Below, one piece after another: positions 16,928 through 25,151 of a stretch of 64,000 nt of DNA; within the stretch, counting starts at the first letter, position 1; the number at the start of each line of letters is the position of its first letter. The translations under genes and the position numbers were made by a program. The notes below the pieces were generated by a model. That model ran no database searches. It was given only the letters and a program-made list of their open reading frames with translations, and had not been told where the DNA came from. Origin of the DNA: Paenarthrobacter sp. PH39-S1 (lineage in GTDB: Bacteria; Actinomycetota; Actinomycetes; Actinomycetales; Micrococcaceae); contig NZ_JASISR010000007.1 of the NCBI RefSeq assembly GCF_030063245.1, forward strand, positions 1 through 64,000, read 5' to 3'.

Positions 16928-17389
16928 TCACGTGAGGTAGTTGCCCAGAGCCTCGAGCAGGCCCCGGCTGCCTTCCTCGCGGTTCGGCCCGTCGGCCCAG
17001 AACTGGTCGAAGAAGACGCCGTGCTCGACGTGCGTGAACCGGGTGCCCTCGTCGATCGGCTCGAACTCGAACGACGCCACCGACGTCGACATGTGGACCC
17101 CGTCGAGCCACATGTCATAGGTCGTGACGATGCGGACGTGCGCGACGATGTCGGTGTACGTGGCCTCGTACCGCGTGACCGGACCGCCGTGAAACGTCCC
17201 CTCGTCGACGTCGCGTCCGCCGACGCGGAAGTCGAACGCCCACTCGCCGGGCTCAATGGTGTCGCCGGCGCCGTACCAGCGCAGCTTCTGGTCCTCTTCG
17301 GCGAATGCGGCCCAGACGCGCTCGAGGGGAACGGGGTAATCGCGGGTCAGGGTGAACCCGGCGCGGGCGAGTCGGCGTTCGATCGTCAT
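16928..17389 (-). CDS. SRPBCC/AHSA1-domain protein
   Basis: A 153-residue START-like (AHSA1) protein. It begins with FTLTRDYPVPLERVWAAFAE, has LRWYGAGDTIEPGEWAFDFRVGG in the middle and ends with EHGVFFDQFWADGPNREEGSRGLLEALGNYL. The fold binds hydrophobic ligands; no enzymatic role can be assigned. It is the last gene of an ArsR - DHFR-like - AHSA1 operon, a combination common in actinobacteria. It starts nine bases after the preceding gene. Confidence 0.88.
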   Translation of the reverse strand: MTIERRLARAGFTLTRDYPVPLERVWAAFAEEDQKLRWYGAGDTIEPGEWAFDFRVGGRDVDEGTFHGGPVTRYEATYTDIVAHVRIVTTYDMWLDGVHMSTSVASFEFEPIDEGTRFTHVEHGVFFDQFWADGPNREEGSRGLLEALGNYLT

Positions 17390-17398
17390 GTGTTGGTC

Positions 17399-18046
17399 CT
17401 ATCGGGTAAAGGTGACGTGGATCGTGCCGCTCTCGGCCACTTCCGTCGTCACCTGGTGGGTGAGTTCGAGGCCGGGCAGGTCGTCCCACAGTCGATTGCC
17501 CCGGCCGAGGAGGATCGGGGCGACCATGAGGTGCAACTCGTCGACCAGGCCGGCGCGCAGGAAGTCGCGCGCGGTGCTGGTCCCACCGCCGACCCGCACG
17601 TCCAGGCCACCCGCGGCCTGGGTCGCCTCGGCGAGCACGTCCTCGATTGCGGCGCTGCGGAAGTGGAACGTCGTTCCGCCCTGCATCGGGATCGACGGAC
17701 GCGGTGCGGTGTGGGTGAGGACGTAGACCGGGGTGCCGAACGGCGGCTGGTCACCCCACCAGCCCTTCCAGTCCGGATCGTCGGGAAATGAGTGCAGGCC
17801 GAACATTGTCGCGCCCATGATCTCGGCGCCGACGCCTTCGAAGCTCGCTGCTGCGTAGGAGTCGTCGATGCCGGTCGTGCCGGTGCCGCTGGTGTCGCCG
17901 AAGACGCGCTCGTGGAACGTGCGGGTCGCGAGATGGGCCGCCGTGAGGCGTCCCCAGTCCTCACCCATCGGATTTTCGGGGGAGTGGTCGGTCGTTGAGG
18001 TGTAGCCGTCCAGCGAGGTGAACAGGTCGATGCGCACGCGGGTCAT
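17399..18046 (-). CDS. Dihydrofolate reductase family (RibD C-terminal-like) protein
   Basis: A 215-residue NADPH-binding reductase-like protein. It starts RIDLFTSLDGYTSTTD and has the GGGTSTARDFLRAGLVDELH segment followed by PILLGRGNRLWDDL, typical of RibD-C/YyaP-like proteins. The physiological substrate is unknown. The ATG lies one base after the ArsR stop codon, so translation is likely coupled. Confidence 0.9.
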   Translation of the reverse strand: MTRVRIDLFTSLDGYTSTTDHSPENPMGEDWGRLTAAHLATRTFHERVFGDTSGTGTTGIDDSYAAASFEGVGAEIMGATMFGLHSFPDDPDWKGWWGDQPPFGTPVYVLTHTAPRPSIPMQGGTTFHFRSAAIEDVLAEATQAAGGLDVRVGGGTSTARDFLRAGLVDELHLMVAPILLGRGNRLWDDLPGLELTHQVTTEVAESGTIHVTFTR

Positions 18047-18047
18047 G

Positions 18048-18386
18048 TCAGATTTCCTTTGGTGTGGTGCGGGTCAGGTGGATGCCGAGCCGGTCGGCTT
18101 GGCGTTCTGCGGGGGTTCTTTGCTCGCCGAGCCACAGGTGCAGGACGTCGAGGGCGCCCGGTCGCAGGCTCACGGTGCGGACGCGTCCGTGCTTCTGCGA
18201 CGTGACCAGTCCCGCGTTCTCGAGGACGGACAGGTGCTGCATGAGCGACGGCAACGCCATCGAGAACGGTGCCGCGAGTTCGGACACGACGGCTGGGGAC
18301 TTCGCCAACCGTTCCACGACGGCCCGGCGCGTCGGATCCGCGAGAGCGCGGAGCACGGCGTCGAGCTCGTCGTAATACTTAGGCAC
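18048..18386 (-). CDS. ArsR-family winged-helix regulator
   Basis: About 112 residues. The winged-helix core is AVLRALADPTRRAVVERLAK, then VSELAAPFSMALPSLMQHLS and VLENAGLVTSQKHGRVRTVS. I prefer a GTG start at 18386 (giving PKYYDELDAVLRALADPTRR), which matches homologues; an ATG at 18422 adds 12 residues. A perfect 11-bp inverted repeat overlaps the start, so the protein probably represses its own operon. It has no obvious metal-binding cysteines; in this clade the inducer is often not a metal. Confidence 0.88.
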   Translation of the reverse strand: MPKYYDELDAVLRALADPTRRAVVERLAKSPAVVSELAAPFSMALPSLMQHLSVLENAGLVTSQKHGRVRTVSLRPGALDVLHLWLGEQRTPAERQADRLGIHLTRTTPKEI

Positions 18387-18400
18387 ATCCCTAAGTATTA
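18373..18400. promoter_or_regulatory. ArsR operator, perfect 11-bp inverted repeat
   Basis: TAATACTTAGG, six bases, CCTAAGTATTA. It covers the preferred arsR start codon and is AT-rich in a GC-rich background. Position and symmetry fit an autorepressor operator in a leaderless or very short-leader promoter. Confidence 0.75.
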
Positions 18401-18424
18401 TTGAAGGGCAGGGATTCGTCAACC

Positions 18425-19100
18425 GGCTCGGGGTGGCTTGTTCACGCTAAGGGGTCGGCGGCCTGCGAACAGGGTGCCGTTGGTGATTTGCCTGTCATCA
18501 TTTTCAGAAGGTGACTGCACCGTGATTCCCTGTCCGTAAGGGGAACGCTAACCGAAGCACCTCCTCGCCCTGAGAGTCCTAGCTCTTCGGAACGATGTGA
18601 GCTATGTGCCAGCGCCATCGCTTTACCTATCATGTTGAGGAAGTAGACGAGCGAGATAGTACCCGGGAGCAGCATGACTCCATTTTTCGGGTCTACTTCG
18701 CCAAGGGAATTGACCGCGCAATCACTACAGTTGACGTTTCCGATGCCACTTTCAGCGAAGTTCACAATGGGCAAAGGAAAAAGCTGCCGATGACACACTT
18801 ATCGCGATCGCACTTGTCGGTCGCGACGCCCGGGGGCTAAAGGAAGCTCCTCTATCGGACTTTTATAGCCTGGGCGGGTTTTGTTCTCGATCTTTCGTGG
18901 GCTGACAGGTGACCCGATGTAGAGCGTGCCACAGTCCCGTAAGCCGGTCGGCGGACGGAACCGCTGAACCCAAAATGGTGGTTTTGAGACTTGGCATGGG
19001 TAGCGTTCCGCAGCGGAACGCGCTGTGGGACTGGTTGAGCCCGCGGTGAGCTGGCTCGCGGTCCGCTGTGGAACTCTTTGGCGTTTCGGCGCCATCTCCG
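18425..19100. other. Region with no supportable gene
   Basis: About 680 bases of lower-GC sequence with short open frames on both strands that show no recognisable domain and weak coding character. It lies between the ArsR operon and the ECF41 locus, next to insertion-sequence debris, and looks like decayed or foreign DNA. Confidence 0.4.
19003..19021. repeat. Perfect palindrome gcgttccgc-a-gcggaacgc
   Basis: Nine-base arms with a one-base centre, about 160 bases before the AhpD-like gene. It could be an operator or the trace of a mobile element end. No protein can be linked to it from sequence. Confidence 0.6.
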
Positions 19101-19107
19101 GAGCGGA

Positions 19108-19134
19108 TGTCACACGCGAGCGTTGGTCGGTGTC
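19108..19134 (+). promoter_or_regulatory. ECF41-type promoter
   Basis: TGTCACA, exactly 16 bases, then TGTC. The published ECF41 consensus is TGTCACA-n16-CGTC, so there is one mismatch. It is 50 bases upstream of the AhpD-like gene and upstream of the ECF41 sigma gene, as expected for autoregulation. Confidence 0.75.
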
Positions 19135-19183
19135 TTCATGTTGAAAGACCCGATCCATCGACGACATTGGAGCAAGAGCAGAT

Positions 19184-19774
19184 ATGACCAACGAGACACG
19201 CATCCCCGCGACTAAGATCACCGGCGTGTACGGAGCGATCGTGAAGTTCGCAGCCCGCAAGATGATGGGCCACGTACCAGATTCGGTGGGCGTGTTGTGG
19301 CACAACCAGGCCGTAATGAAGGACGCCATGGGAATTGGACGCAAGGTCGAGGGCTGGCGCGAGCTCAAACCGGACCTCGCATCGTACGCGGCTATGGCAT
19401 CGGCTGCCACGATCGGCTGCAGCTTCTGCCTGGACTTCAATTACTTCATGGCGCACAATCACGGACTTGACGAGACAAAGGTCCGCGAGGTGCCCCGCTG
19501 GCGGGAGCCAACCGTTTTCACGACGCTCGAGCGCCAGGTCATGGAGTACGCGGAGGCGGCGAGCCAAACGCCGCCGGCAGTTACTGACGAGCTGTCGGCG
19601 GTGCTCCTCGGTGAACTCGGGCCCGCGGCGCTTGTCGAGCTCGCGGCGCGCGTGTCCTTCATGAACATGACGGCGCGTATGAACGTCGCGCTCGGCATTC
19701 ACTCCGAGGAGTTCGCCGCGGCGTGTGGCCTGCCTCCGTTGACCGTGCCGTCGGCCGACTCGGCCGCCGCGTAG
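19184..19774 (+). CDS. Carboxymuconolactone decarboxylase/AhpD-like protein (ECF41 partner)
   Basis: A 196-residue member of the CMD/AhpD family. The redox-type motif is GCSFCLDFNYFMAHNHG, with C79, C82 and a following His, as in AhpD-like alkylhydroperoxidases. ECF41 sigma factors are characteristically linked to genes of the carboxymuconolactone decarboxylase/oxidoreductase/epimerase group. This gene is three bases upstream of such a sigma factor and has a matching promoter. A redox or oxidative-stress role is likely but not proven. Confidence 0.9.
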   Translation: MTNETRIPATKITGVYGAIVKFAARKMMGHVPDSVGVLWHNQAVMKDAMGIGRKVEGWRELKPDLASYAAMASAATIGCSFCLDFNYFMAHNHGLDETKVREVPRWREPTVFTTLERQVMEYAEAASQTPPAVTDELSAVLLGELGPAALVELAARVSFMNMTARMNVALGIHSEEFAAACGLPPLTVPSADSAAA

Positions 19775-19777
19775 GCT

Positions 19778-20665
19778 ATGGGCATGAGCCGCGCCGGGCA
19801 CGCCGATGACGATCAGTTCGTCGTCCACCGGAGCCTCCTGTTCACCGTTGCATACGAACTCCTCGGCTCGGCCGCTGACGCCGAGGATGTGCTGCAAGAG
19901 TCCTGGCTCCGGTGGGCGTCGGTCGACCCGGTCTGGATCCGTGAGCCGCGGGCTTACCTCGTGCGCATCGTGACACGCCAGGCACTCAACCACCTCCGCA
20001 CCGTGTCGCGGCGTCGCGAGGAGTGGCTCCCCGAACCGCTCTTGACCAGTCCTGACGTCGCGGAGGACGTCGAGCTCGCGGAGAGCGTCTCAATCGCGAT
20101 GCTTACCGTGCTTGAGACGCTCGCGCCGACCGAGCGCGCCGTCTTCGTACTGCGCGAGGTGTTCGACGTGCCCTACGAAGAAATCGCGGATGCCGTCGGG
20201 AAGACCCCGGCGGCCGTGCGGCAGATCGAGCACCGCGCGAAGGACCACGTCTCGGCGCGACGCCCAAGAATACGTGTCGTCGACTCCGAACACAAGGACG
20301 TCGTCGACCGGTTCGTGGTCGCGCTTAACACGGGCAATCTTCAGGGCCTCATGGACGTGCTCGCGCCCGACGTCGTGTCGGTCGCCGACGGCGGTGGCAA
20401 GGTACGGGGGGCCGCTCGTCGCCCAGTCATCGGTGCTGATCGGCTCGCGCGCTACCTCGTCGGTAGCATCTCGAAGGTGGAGGGCGAACCCGTGGCTTCC
20501 GCAGTATGGGTAAACGGTCGGCCCGGCATCCGAGTCGAGTTGAACGGGCAGCTTGTGGCCATTACGAGCCTCACCGTCGAGAACGGGCAGATTACACGGG
20601 TCTACTCGATCGCCAACCCCGACAAGCTCAGCCGAGTCAACGAAGAGACGGCCCTCAGCCGATGA
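19778..20665 (+). CDS. ECF41-family RNA polymerase sigma factor (SigJ-like)
   Basis: A 295-residue ECF sigma factor with a C-terminal SnoaL-like extension. Region 2 is LFTVAYELLGSAADAEDVLQ, region 4 is APTERAVFVLREVFDVPYEE followed by KTPAAVRQIEHRAK. All three ECF41 signatures are present: WLPEP in the linker (about residue 83), DGGGK in the extension (about 207) and NPDKL near the end (about 285). In this group the extension replaces an anti-sigma factor and both activates and restrains the protein. It is co-transcribed with the upstream AhpD-like gene. Confidence 0.95.
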   Translation: MGMSRAGHADDDQFVVHRSLLFTVAYELLGSAADAEDVLQESWLRWASVDPVWIREPRAYLVRIVTRQALNHLRTVSRRREEWLPEPLLTSPDVAEDVELAESVSIAMLTVLETLAPTERAVFVLREVFDVPYEEIADAVGKTPAAVRQIEHRAKDHVSARRPRIRVVDSEHKDVVDRFVVALNTGNLQGLMDVLAPDVVSVADGGGKVRGAARRPVIGADRLARYLVGSISKVEGEPVASAVWVNGRPGIRVELNGQLVAITSLTVENGQITRVYSIANPDKLSRVNEETALSR

Positions 20666-20813
20666 CGGCGTTGCAGACTGGTGTGGCCGAGGAAATTACC
20701 CCGTCCCAGCACAACCTGACGAGTCACCCAGCGGCGTTTGAGAAAACGGAACTTGAACTACGCTAAGCCGATATTTGCGGTCCGGTTAGCGTGGTCGGAG
20801 CTCCATTTTCCGC

Positions 20814-21179
20814 TCAGCGGTCGGCGGCGAGGATCCACCCGTAGAGCGTCGGGATGGAGACCCCGACGTTGTGGGCGACGTCGGCGGCAGAGGTGCCCTG
20901 GCGAGGAGCTGTTTCGCCGCGGTGATCTTTCCGTCAATCATGAGGCGTTTTGCGGCCGGGAGGGCGCCCGTTCTTACGGGAGGACTAGACTCCAGCGCGG
21001 GTGCGTTCAACGGTGAGCTCCCGTTCCATCTGAGGGAGGGAGGCCATGACGTGGAAGAAAAACCGGCCGGCCAGGGTCATGGTGTCAATCTGGTCGGTAA
21101 GGGAACGGAACCCGATCCCGGTGGCCTGGAGCTGGTCGGTGAACGCGCTCAGGTTCTTGACGTGATCAGCAACTAGAGC
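20814..21179 (-). pseudogene. Serine recombinase (resolvase/invertase) remnant
   Basis: The minus strand encodes the middle and end of a resolvase/invertase: DQLQATGIGFRSLTDQIDTM followed by TLAGRFFFHVMASLPQMERE and LTVERTRAG. After a break come PAAKRLMIDGKITAAKQLLA and, one frame over, GTSAADVAHNVGVSIPTLYG. The N-terminal catalytic domain with the active-site serine is missing and there is at least one frameshift. It is a dead mobile-element gene. Confidence 0.75.
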
Positions 21180-21184
21180 GTGCC

Positions 21185-21506
21185 TCCTAGATCGCATAGC
21201 TGGGTGAGGATGGCGCTGATCGTGATCTTCGGTGAGTCACCCCATCGCTACTTGCAGCGGCGCCGTGTCGAGCGGTCGATGTTTCTGCTGCGCGAGAGTG
21301 AGCGCACCGTGACCGACATCTGCTGTGACGTGGGTTTCAGCAGCCTCGGGACATTTAGCCGAACCTTCCGGGAGATCGTCGGGCAGACGCCGAGCGCGTA
21401 TCGGGAAGGGCACGGCCCGATCGTGGCGCCCCATTGTGTCCAGCTTGCTGCCATGCGACCTCGGAGTAGCGCTGGCCGCCCAGCACAGGGGAGCACGTTT
21501 GGATAA
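21185..21506 (+). pseudogene. AraC-family regulator, 3' part only
   Basis: The frame encodes FGESPHRYLQRRRVERSMFL, then RESERTVTDICCDVGFSSLG and TFSRTFREIVGQTPSAYR. This is the second half of an AraC DNA-binding domain. The first helix-turn-helix is missing, cut off at the junction with the recombinase remnant. AraC regulators of this type often sit next to a VOC protein, as here. Confidence 0.7.
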
Positions 21507-21569
21507 GCCACCCCAAGTGACGGCGATATAAGATCGGGGCATATCACCAGAACGGAGCCTGAGAACACG

Positions 21570-21985
21570 ATGATAACCGCACTGAACGTCGCTTCCATCT
21601 ACGTACTGGACAAGGATGAGGCACTGGACTTCTACGTCAACAAGCTGGGTCTTGAGAAGGGCAATGACGTGCAGCAGGGCGATTATCGCTGGCTAACCGT
21701 TCGCGTACCTGGCGGTGGTGCCACCGAAATCTCACTTGAGCAGCCCGGTCCGCCGCTACACGACGAAGAGACGGCAGACCGAATCCGCGAGTTGATCACC
21801 AAGGGTGCTCTGGGCGGCGGACTCGTCTCATCACTGACAACGCGCGCGCGATGTACGACACGCTCCGTGAGCGGGGTGTCACCGATTTCACCCAGGAGCC
21901 CACCGAGCACTTTTACGGTACTGACATGGGCGTTCGAGACCCCTTCGGCAACGCCATCCGGATTCTGCAGCAAGGAAAGGTCTGA
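21570..21985 (+). pseudogene. VOC (glyoxalase-like) protein with a frameshift
   Basis: The first 90 codons read VASIYVLDKDEALDFYVNKL and EISLEQPGPPLHDEETADRI, a typical VOC half. Near 21826 the frame shifts by one; the other frame continues ITDNARAMYDTLRERGVTDF, then TQEPTEHFYGTDMGVRDPFG and NAIRILQQGKV with a proper stop. A single missing or extra base explains this; if it is a sequencing error the gene is intact. Confidence 0.75.
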
Positions 21986-21989
21986 ACGC

Positions 21990-22130
21990 AGGGCGCCAAC
22001 CAAAAAGTCCGGCCCGGAATCCACGGCCGAAGAGCGCGCGGCCGCCCGCCAGGGGGCCAAGGAGCTCAACGCGCACGAGGCTGCTGCAGAGGCACTGAAG
22101 TCGGTGCTCGACAAGATCCGCCGTGCTCGC
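21990..22130 (+). pseudogene. N-terminal fragment resembling DUF1801-type proteins
   Basis: A frame reads STAEERAAARQGAKELNAHE followed by AAAEALKSVLDKI. It resembles the Ala/Lys-rich start of DUF1801-like proteins (EERAAMKERAxELK ... VLxKI). It stops where the MazF region begins. The similarity is short and biased in composition. Confidence 0.3.
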
Positions 22131-22201
22131 CTCTGCGGTAACGCTGGTCGGACACCGGCGTCCAGTGCAACAGCCGCCTTAGGTTCGGGGCAGAGGTCCG
22201 G

Positions 22202-22507
22202 CTACAGGTCGAGGACCAGTGCGAGGGCCTCGTCGACCCGCTGCATCTCCTCAAGGGTCAGGAAACCGGCCCTCTCACGGAGGCGGTTGAGGTCTACCGC
22301 GGCAAGCTGGTCGCACATGACCAGCGTCTGCCGTCCGGCGATAGACACCAGCGGCCGAAAGCTGGTCGCCCTTGCGCTGGTGCTGGTGAAGGCGACGATC
22401 CAGGTGCTGAGCGTGAGCCAGTCCGGCTGCAGCACGACGACGTGGCGCCGGCCCTTCTGTTCGTGGCCCTTGCCGCGCGCCGGCAGACGGTAGACCTCAC
22501 CCCTCAT
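22202..22507 (-). CDS. MazF/PemK-family toxin
   Basis: A 101-residue MazF-type toxin (sequence-specific RNase in this family). It begins MRGEVYRLPARGKGHEQKG with the RxVVVLQPDW strand and ends with DLNRLRERAGFLTLEEMQRV. The start at 22507 overlaps the antitoxin end by 11 bases, as is usual for co-regulated pairs; longer upstream frames run inside the antitoxin gene and are discounted. Confidence 0.88.
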   Translation of the reverse strand: MRGEVYRLPARGKGHEQKGRRHVVVLQPDWLTLSTWIVAFTSTSARATSFRPLVSIAGRQTLVMCDQLAAVDLNRLRERAGFLTLEEMQRVDEALALVLDL

Positions 22508-22733
22508 GCAACGCGGCCATATCCTGCTGGATCGCCCGAATTTCGGCAAGGTCCGCCGCGTCGTCCTTGATGGCACGGGCTTCGGCGGCCGCGACGTGGC
22601 GGCGTTCGTCACGCCGCATCGCTGTCAGAGCGGCCAGAATCACTTGGTCGGCGCTCTGGCGTCGGGAAGCTCCGATCTCCAGGAGCAGATCGCGGGTGCT
22701 GGTCTGGACCTTGACCGTGGTGGTGTCTCCCAT
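22497..22733 (-). CDS. Antitoxin of the MazF pair
   Basis: A 78-residue protein starting GDTTTVKVQTSTRDLLLEIG with an N-terminal ribbon-helix-helix-like segment (VKVQTSTRDLLLEIGASRRQ) and an acidic, Ala-rich C-terminal helix expected to bind the toxin. TATACT lies six bases before the ATG, so the transcript may be leaderless. It lies upstream of and overlaps the toxin gene. Confidence 0.8.
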   Translation of the reverse strand: MGDTTTVKVQTSTRDLLLEIGASRRQSADQVILAALTAMRRDERRHVAAAEARAIKDDAADLAEIRAIQQDMAALHEG

Positions 22734-22804
22734 GCTGAAAGTATACTGCTGGTAGACCATTAGGGAACCGTAGAACACCGACGATGCCGCACCCGTTGTA
22801 GACG

Positions 22805-22940
22805 GAAGAAATTGGTCAGTGAGGATTTCTGGCGGTACCGCGTCGGCGACTACCGGATCCTTGCCACCATCGATGACCAACAGATCCTCGTCCTCGTTGT
22901 GGACGTAGCCCAACGAAGAGAGGCCTACAGGAGTCTCTGA
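22805..22940 (+). pseudogene. RelE/ParE-type toxin, 3' fragment
   Basis: The frame encodes VSEDFWRYRVGDYRILATID followed by DQQILVLVVDVAQRREAYRS and a stop. This is the C-terminal half of a RelE-type toxin. The DNA is closely similar to the RelE gene at about 31030-31110. The 5' half is missing. Confidence 0.75.
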
Positions 22941-22981
22941 ACGTCCCCAACCTGCCGCGAACTTTCCGGCAGGCGCCAGCG

Positions 22982-25075
22982 CTACTTCCGTACCAGGGTC
23001 ACCCAGGTAAATCCGCCGGGGACCACCGCGACCCGTCCGGAGTGATCGCTCCCGTTGCCATTCGGCCCGGCTGGGACAGGGCGGCCGGAGGAGTCAAACG
23101 CTTGCTGCTGCAGCTTGAACCCCTTCGGCAGGTCAACGCGCTGGACGACTGTCCGCGCCGTTGCACTGACATACAGGCTCGAGTCCCCACCGGGCCCGCT
23201 CACGGAAACAGTGGAGATTTCGGGCTGGAGGAGCAGCGCATCGATGGCTGCGGTCCCGCTGGAATGCCCGACGACGGCGGCCGTGTTTCCGGCCGGCAGC
23301 GCGGAACCCAGCGCGAACGGGTAGAGGATCCCCGGCGCCCCGGTCACTCCCTGCGCTCCCGCGCCGCCGTTGGGGGTTGTGCCCAGCACGGTCCGCCCGG
23401 ACGTCCACGAGGTATCTCCGGCCGGGGCGATGCTGCGGTTGACGATCGGGTAGACGTTGCGGGCCTGGTTGTCGGCGGGAACCGGGATGGTCACGGACCC
23501 CCCGGCGGTCAGGGAAACATATGCTCCACCGGATATATTTGCTTCCCCGGTCCAGGTGGAGGCCGGTTTCACCACGGTTCCCCCGGTAATGCTGCCGGAT
23601 TCGGCCTCCACGACGCTGAGGCCATGGGTGCCGACCGTCTTGTTGATGGCGAGGGCCTTGGCCTTGAGCGACGGGTTCGCGTCAAGGGTGAGCATGCTCA
23701 GCAGCGTATGGATGGTGGATTCGGCGCCGGAGTTGGGGTTGATCCGGCCGTCGGTTTCGATCCCGTCGATGGCGGTGCCGGTGGCCCGGTTGTAGGCGGG
23801 GGCACCATTGGGGTTGGCCCCGAAGAACCAGGCCGCGGCAACCGCCGCCACGTCCAGCAGCCCGGGCGCATTGGCCGCCTTCGCCGTCGCCACCAGGGAC
23901 TCAACGCGCGAATCCACGCCGTAGGCAATCTGCGCCTCGCCCGGCGTCGGGCTCCAGGCGTTGTCCGGGCCGCCCGCGGCGAGCAGCTGCGGGGTGAACC
24001 CAGCGGAGTCCTTGATCGCGGCGGCCAGCAGGTCCGGCCGGTGGAGGACGGAAGAGGCCGTCGCGACGGCGGCCGGGGCCATGCCGCCCCATGCATGCCA
24101 GAGGGACTGGGAGGTGATGGAGGGCAGGATGGCGCCGAACGGCCACTGCCGAAGGGAGCCGGAGGACATCCCCGCGATGCCTTCGGTCAGCTCGCGCAAC
24201 GCGATGGTGGCGCCATCGTCGCCGGGAGCGGCCGTGACGTACGCGGCGAGACCGAGCACCGCTTCCGCGGAAGCATCCGCGCCCCCGGTGATCAGCCACG
24301 CGGGGACCTGCACGCCGTCGGCCACGTCGAAGTGCCCGTACTTGGCCAGCGACTGGCGGTTGAGGGAAGCCAGAGCCAGATGCAGCCGGTCGGCCAGAAA
24401 GGCAGCGAACTGCGGGTCCGCGGATTTGAACGCCGCGTATCCCTCACCGAGGGCCCATACCGTCCGGGCCAGCCAGTATGACTCGGCCGAATCCGATGGA
24501 TCGGGTAGTTCCACCGGCCTGGCGCTCGGGTTCAGCGTGCCGTCGGCCTGCTGCCAGAGCACCACATTGCCGGCGTTGGGGCCGGCTGTGGTCTGCAGGT
24601 ACGTCAGCGAGCGCAGCGTCTGGAAAGCGTGCTCCCGGCTGGCGGCGTCCCCGGTCTGCTGCCAGTGCCGCAGGTACACGACGGCCGTTCGGGCAATATC
24701 GTCGGCATTGAAGGCCCCCTGGCTCCAGTACCCGGTGGCACTGTCAAGGGTGCCGCCTCCCAGCCGCGTGTAGCTGCCGTCTGCGTTCTTGTTGGCATAT
24801 GTCCACGGCGCCTGCGCGGATGGCTGCTGTTCCAGTTGGTACGTGGTGTGCCCGCTCACGGGTTTCAGCGCGACGGCGTCCAGCAGAAAGTTCAGATGGG
24901 CCAGGTTGGTCAACGGGACGGACGACGGCGGCGCAGGTGCCGGAGGCGCGGCCGTCACCTGAGGTGCCGGGGGCGCCGCGGCGGCCGTTTCCGCTCCGAG
25001 CAGCAGCATAGACAAAGCGGCGACGATGGCCACTGGTTTGGTGATTATTCGTGGGATAGTGGCGATGCGGACCAT
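22982..25075 (-). CDS. Secreted glycosidase-like protein, probable (alpha/alpha)6 barrel
   Basis: A 697-residue exported protein. The signal peptide is at 1-38 (RIITKPVAIVAALSMLLLGA, cut near AAAAPPA). Residues about 60-480 show helix-rich repeats with many Trp/Tyr/His (AESYWLARTVWALGEGYAAF, LWHAWGGMAPAAVA, DGRINPNSGAESTIHTLLSM), like (alpha/alpha)6-barrel glycan-active enzymes. The C-terminal 200 residues (VVEAESGSITGGTVVKPAST) look like a beta-sandwich carbohydrate-binding module. AGGAGCC precedes the ATG at 25075. It is the last gene of the sugar operon, so it probably trims an external glycan for import. I could not assign a GH family. Confidence 0.7.
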   Translation of the reverse strand: MVRIATIPRIITKPVAIVAALSMLLLGAETAAAAPPAPQVTAAPPAPAPPSSVPLTNLAHLNFLLDAVALKPVSGHTTYQLEQQPSAQAPWTYANKNADGSYTRLGGGTLDSATGYWSQGAFNADDIARTAVVYLRHWQQTGDAASREHAFQTLRSLTYLQTTAGPNAGNVVLWQQADGTLNPSARPVELPDPSDSAESYWLARTVWALGEGYAAFKSADPQFAAFLADRLHLALASLNRQSLAKYGHFDVADGVQVPAWLITGGADASAEAVLGLAAYVTAAPGDDGATIALRELTEGIAGMSSGSLRQWPFGAILPSITSQSLWHAWGGMAPAAVATASSVLHRPDLLAAAIKDSAGFTPQLLAAGGPDNAWSPTPGEAQIAYGVDSRVESLVATAKAANAPGLLDVAAVAAAWFFGANPNGAPAYNRATGTAIDGIETDGRINPNSGAESTIHTLLSMLTLDANPSLKAKALAINKTVGTHGLSVVEAESGSITGGTVVKPASTWTGEANISGGAYVSLTAGGSVTIPVPADNQARNVYPIVNRSIAPAGDTSWTSGRTVLGTTPNGGAGAQGVTGAPGILYPFALGSALPAGNTAAVVGHSSGTAAIDALLLQPEISTVSVSGPGGDSSLYVSATARTVVQRVDLPKGFKLQQQAFDSSGRPVPAGPNGNGSDHSGRVAVVPGGFTWVTLVRK

Positions 25076-25151
25076 GTCTGGCTCCTGAGAAGGTGCGGGT
25101 GGTGGGTCTCCATGCGGCCCCGGCCAGCCGTGGCCGTTCGCGGGGCGTGGG

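Noticed and set aside
18442-18798. A 118-codon minus-strand frame between the ArsR and ECF41 loci
   Set aside because: No start signal, no domain and a composition unlike neighbouring genes. I see no support for a gene.
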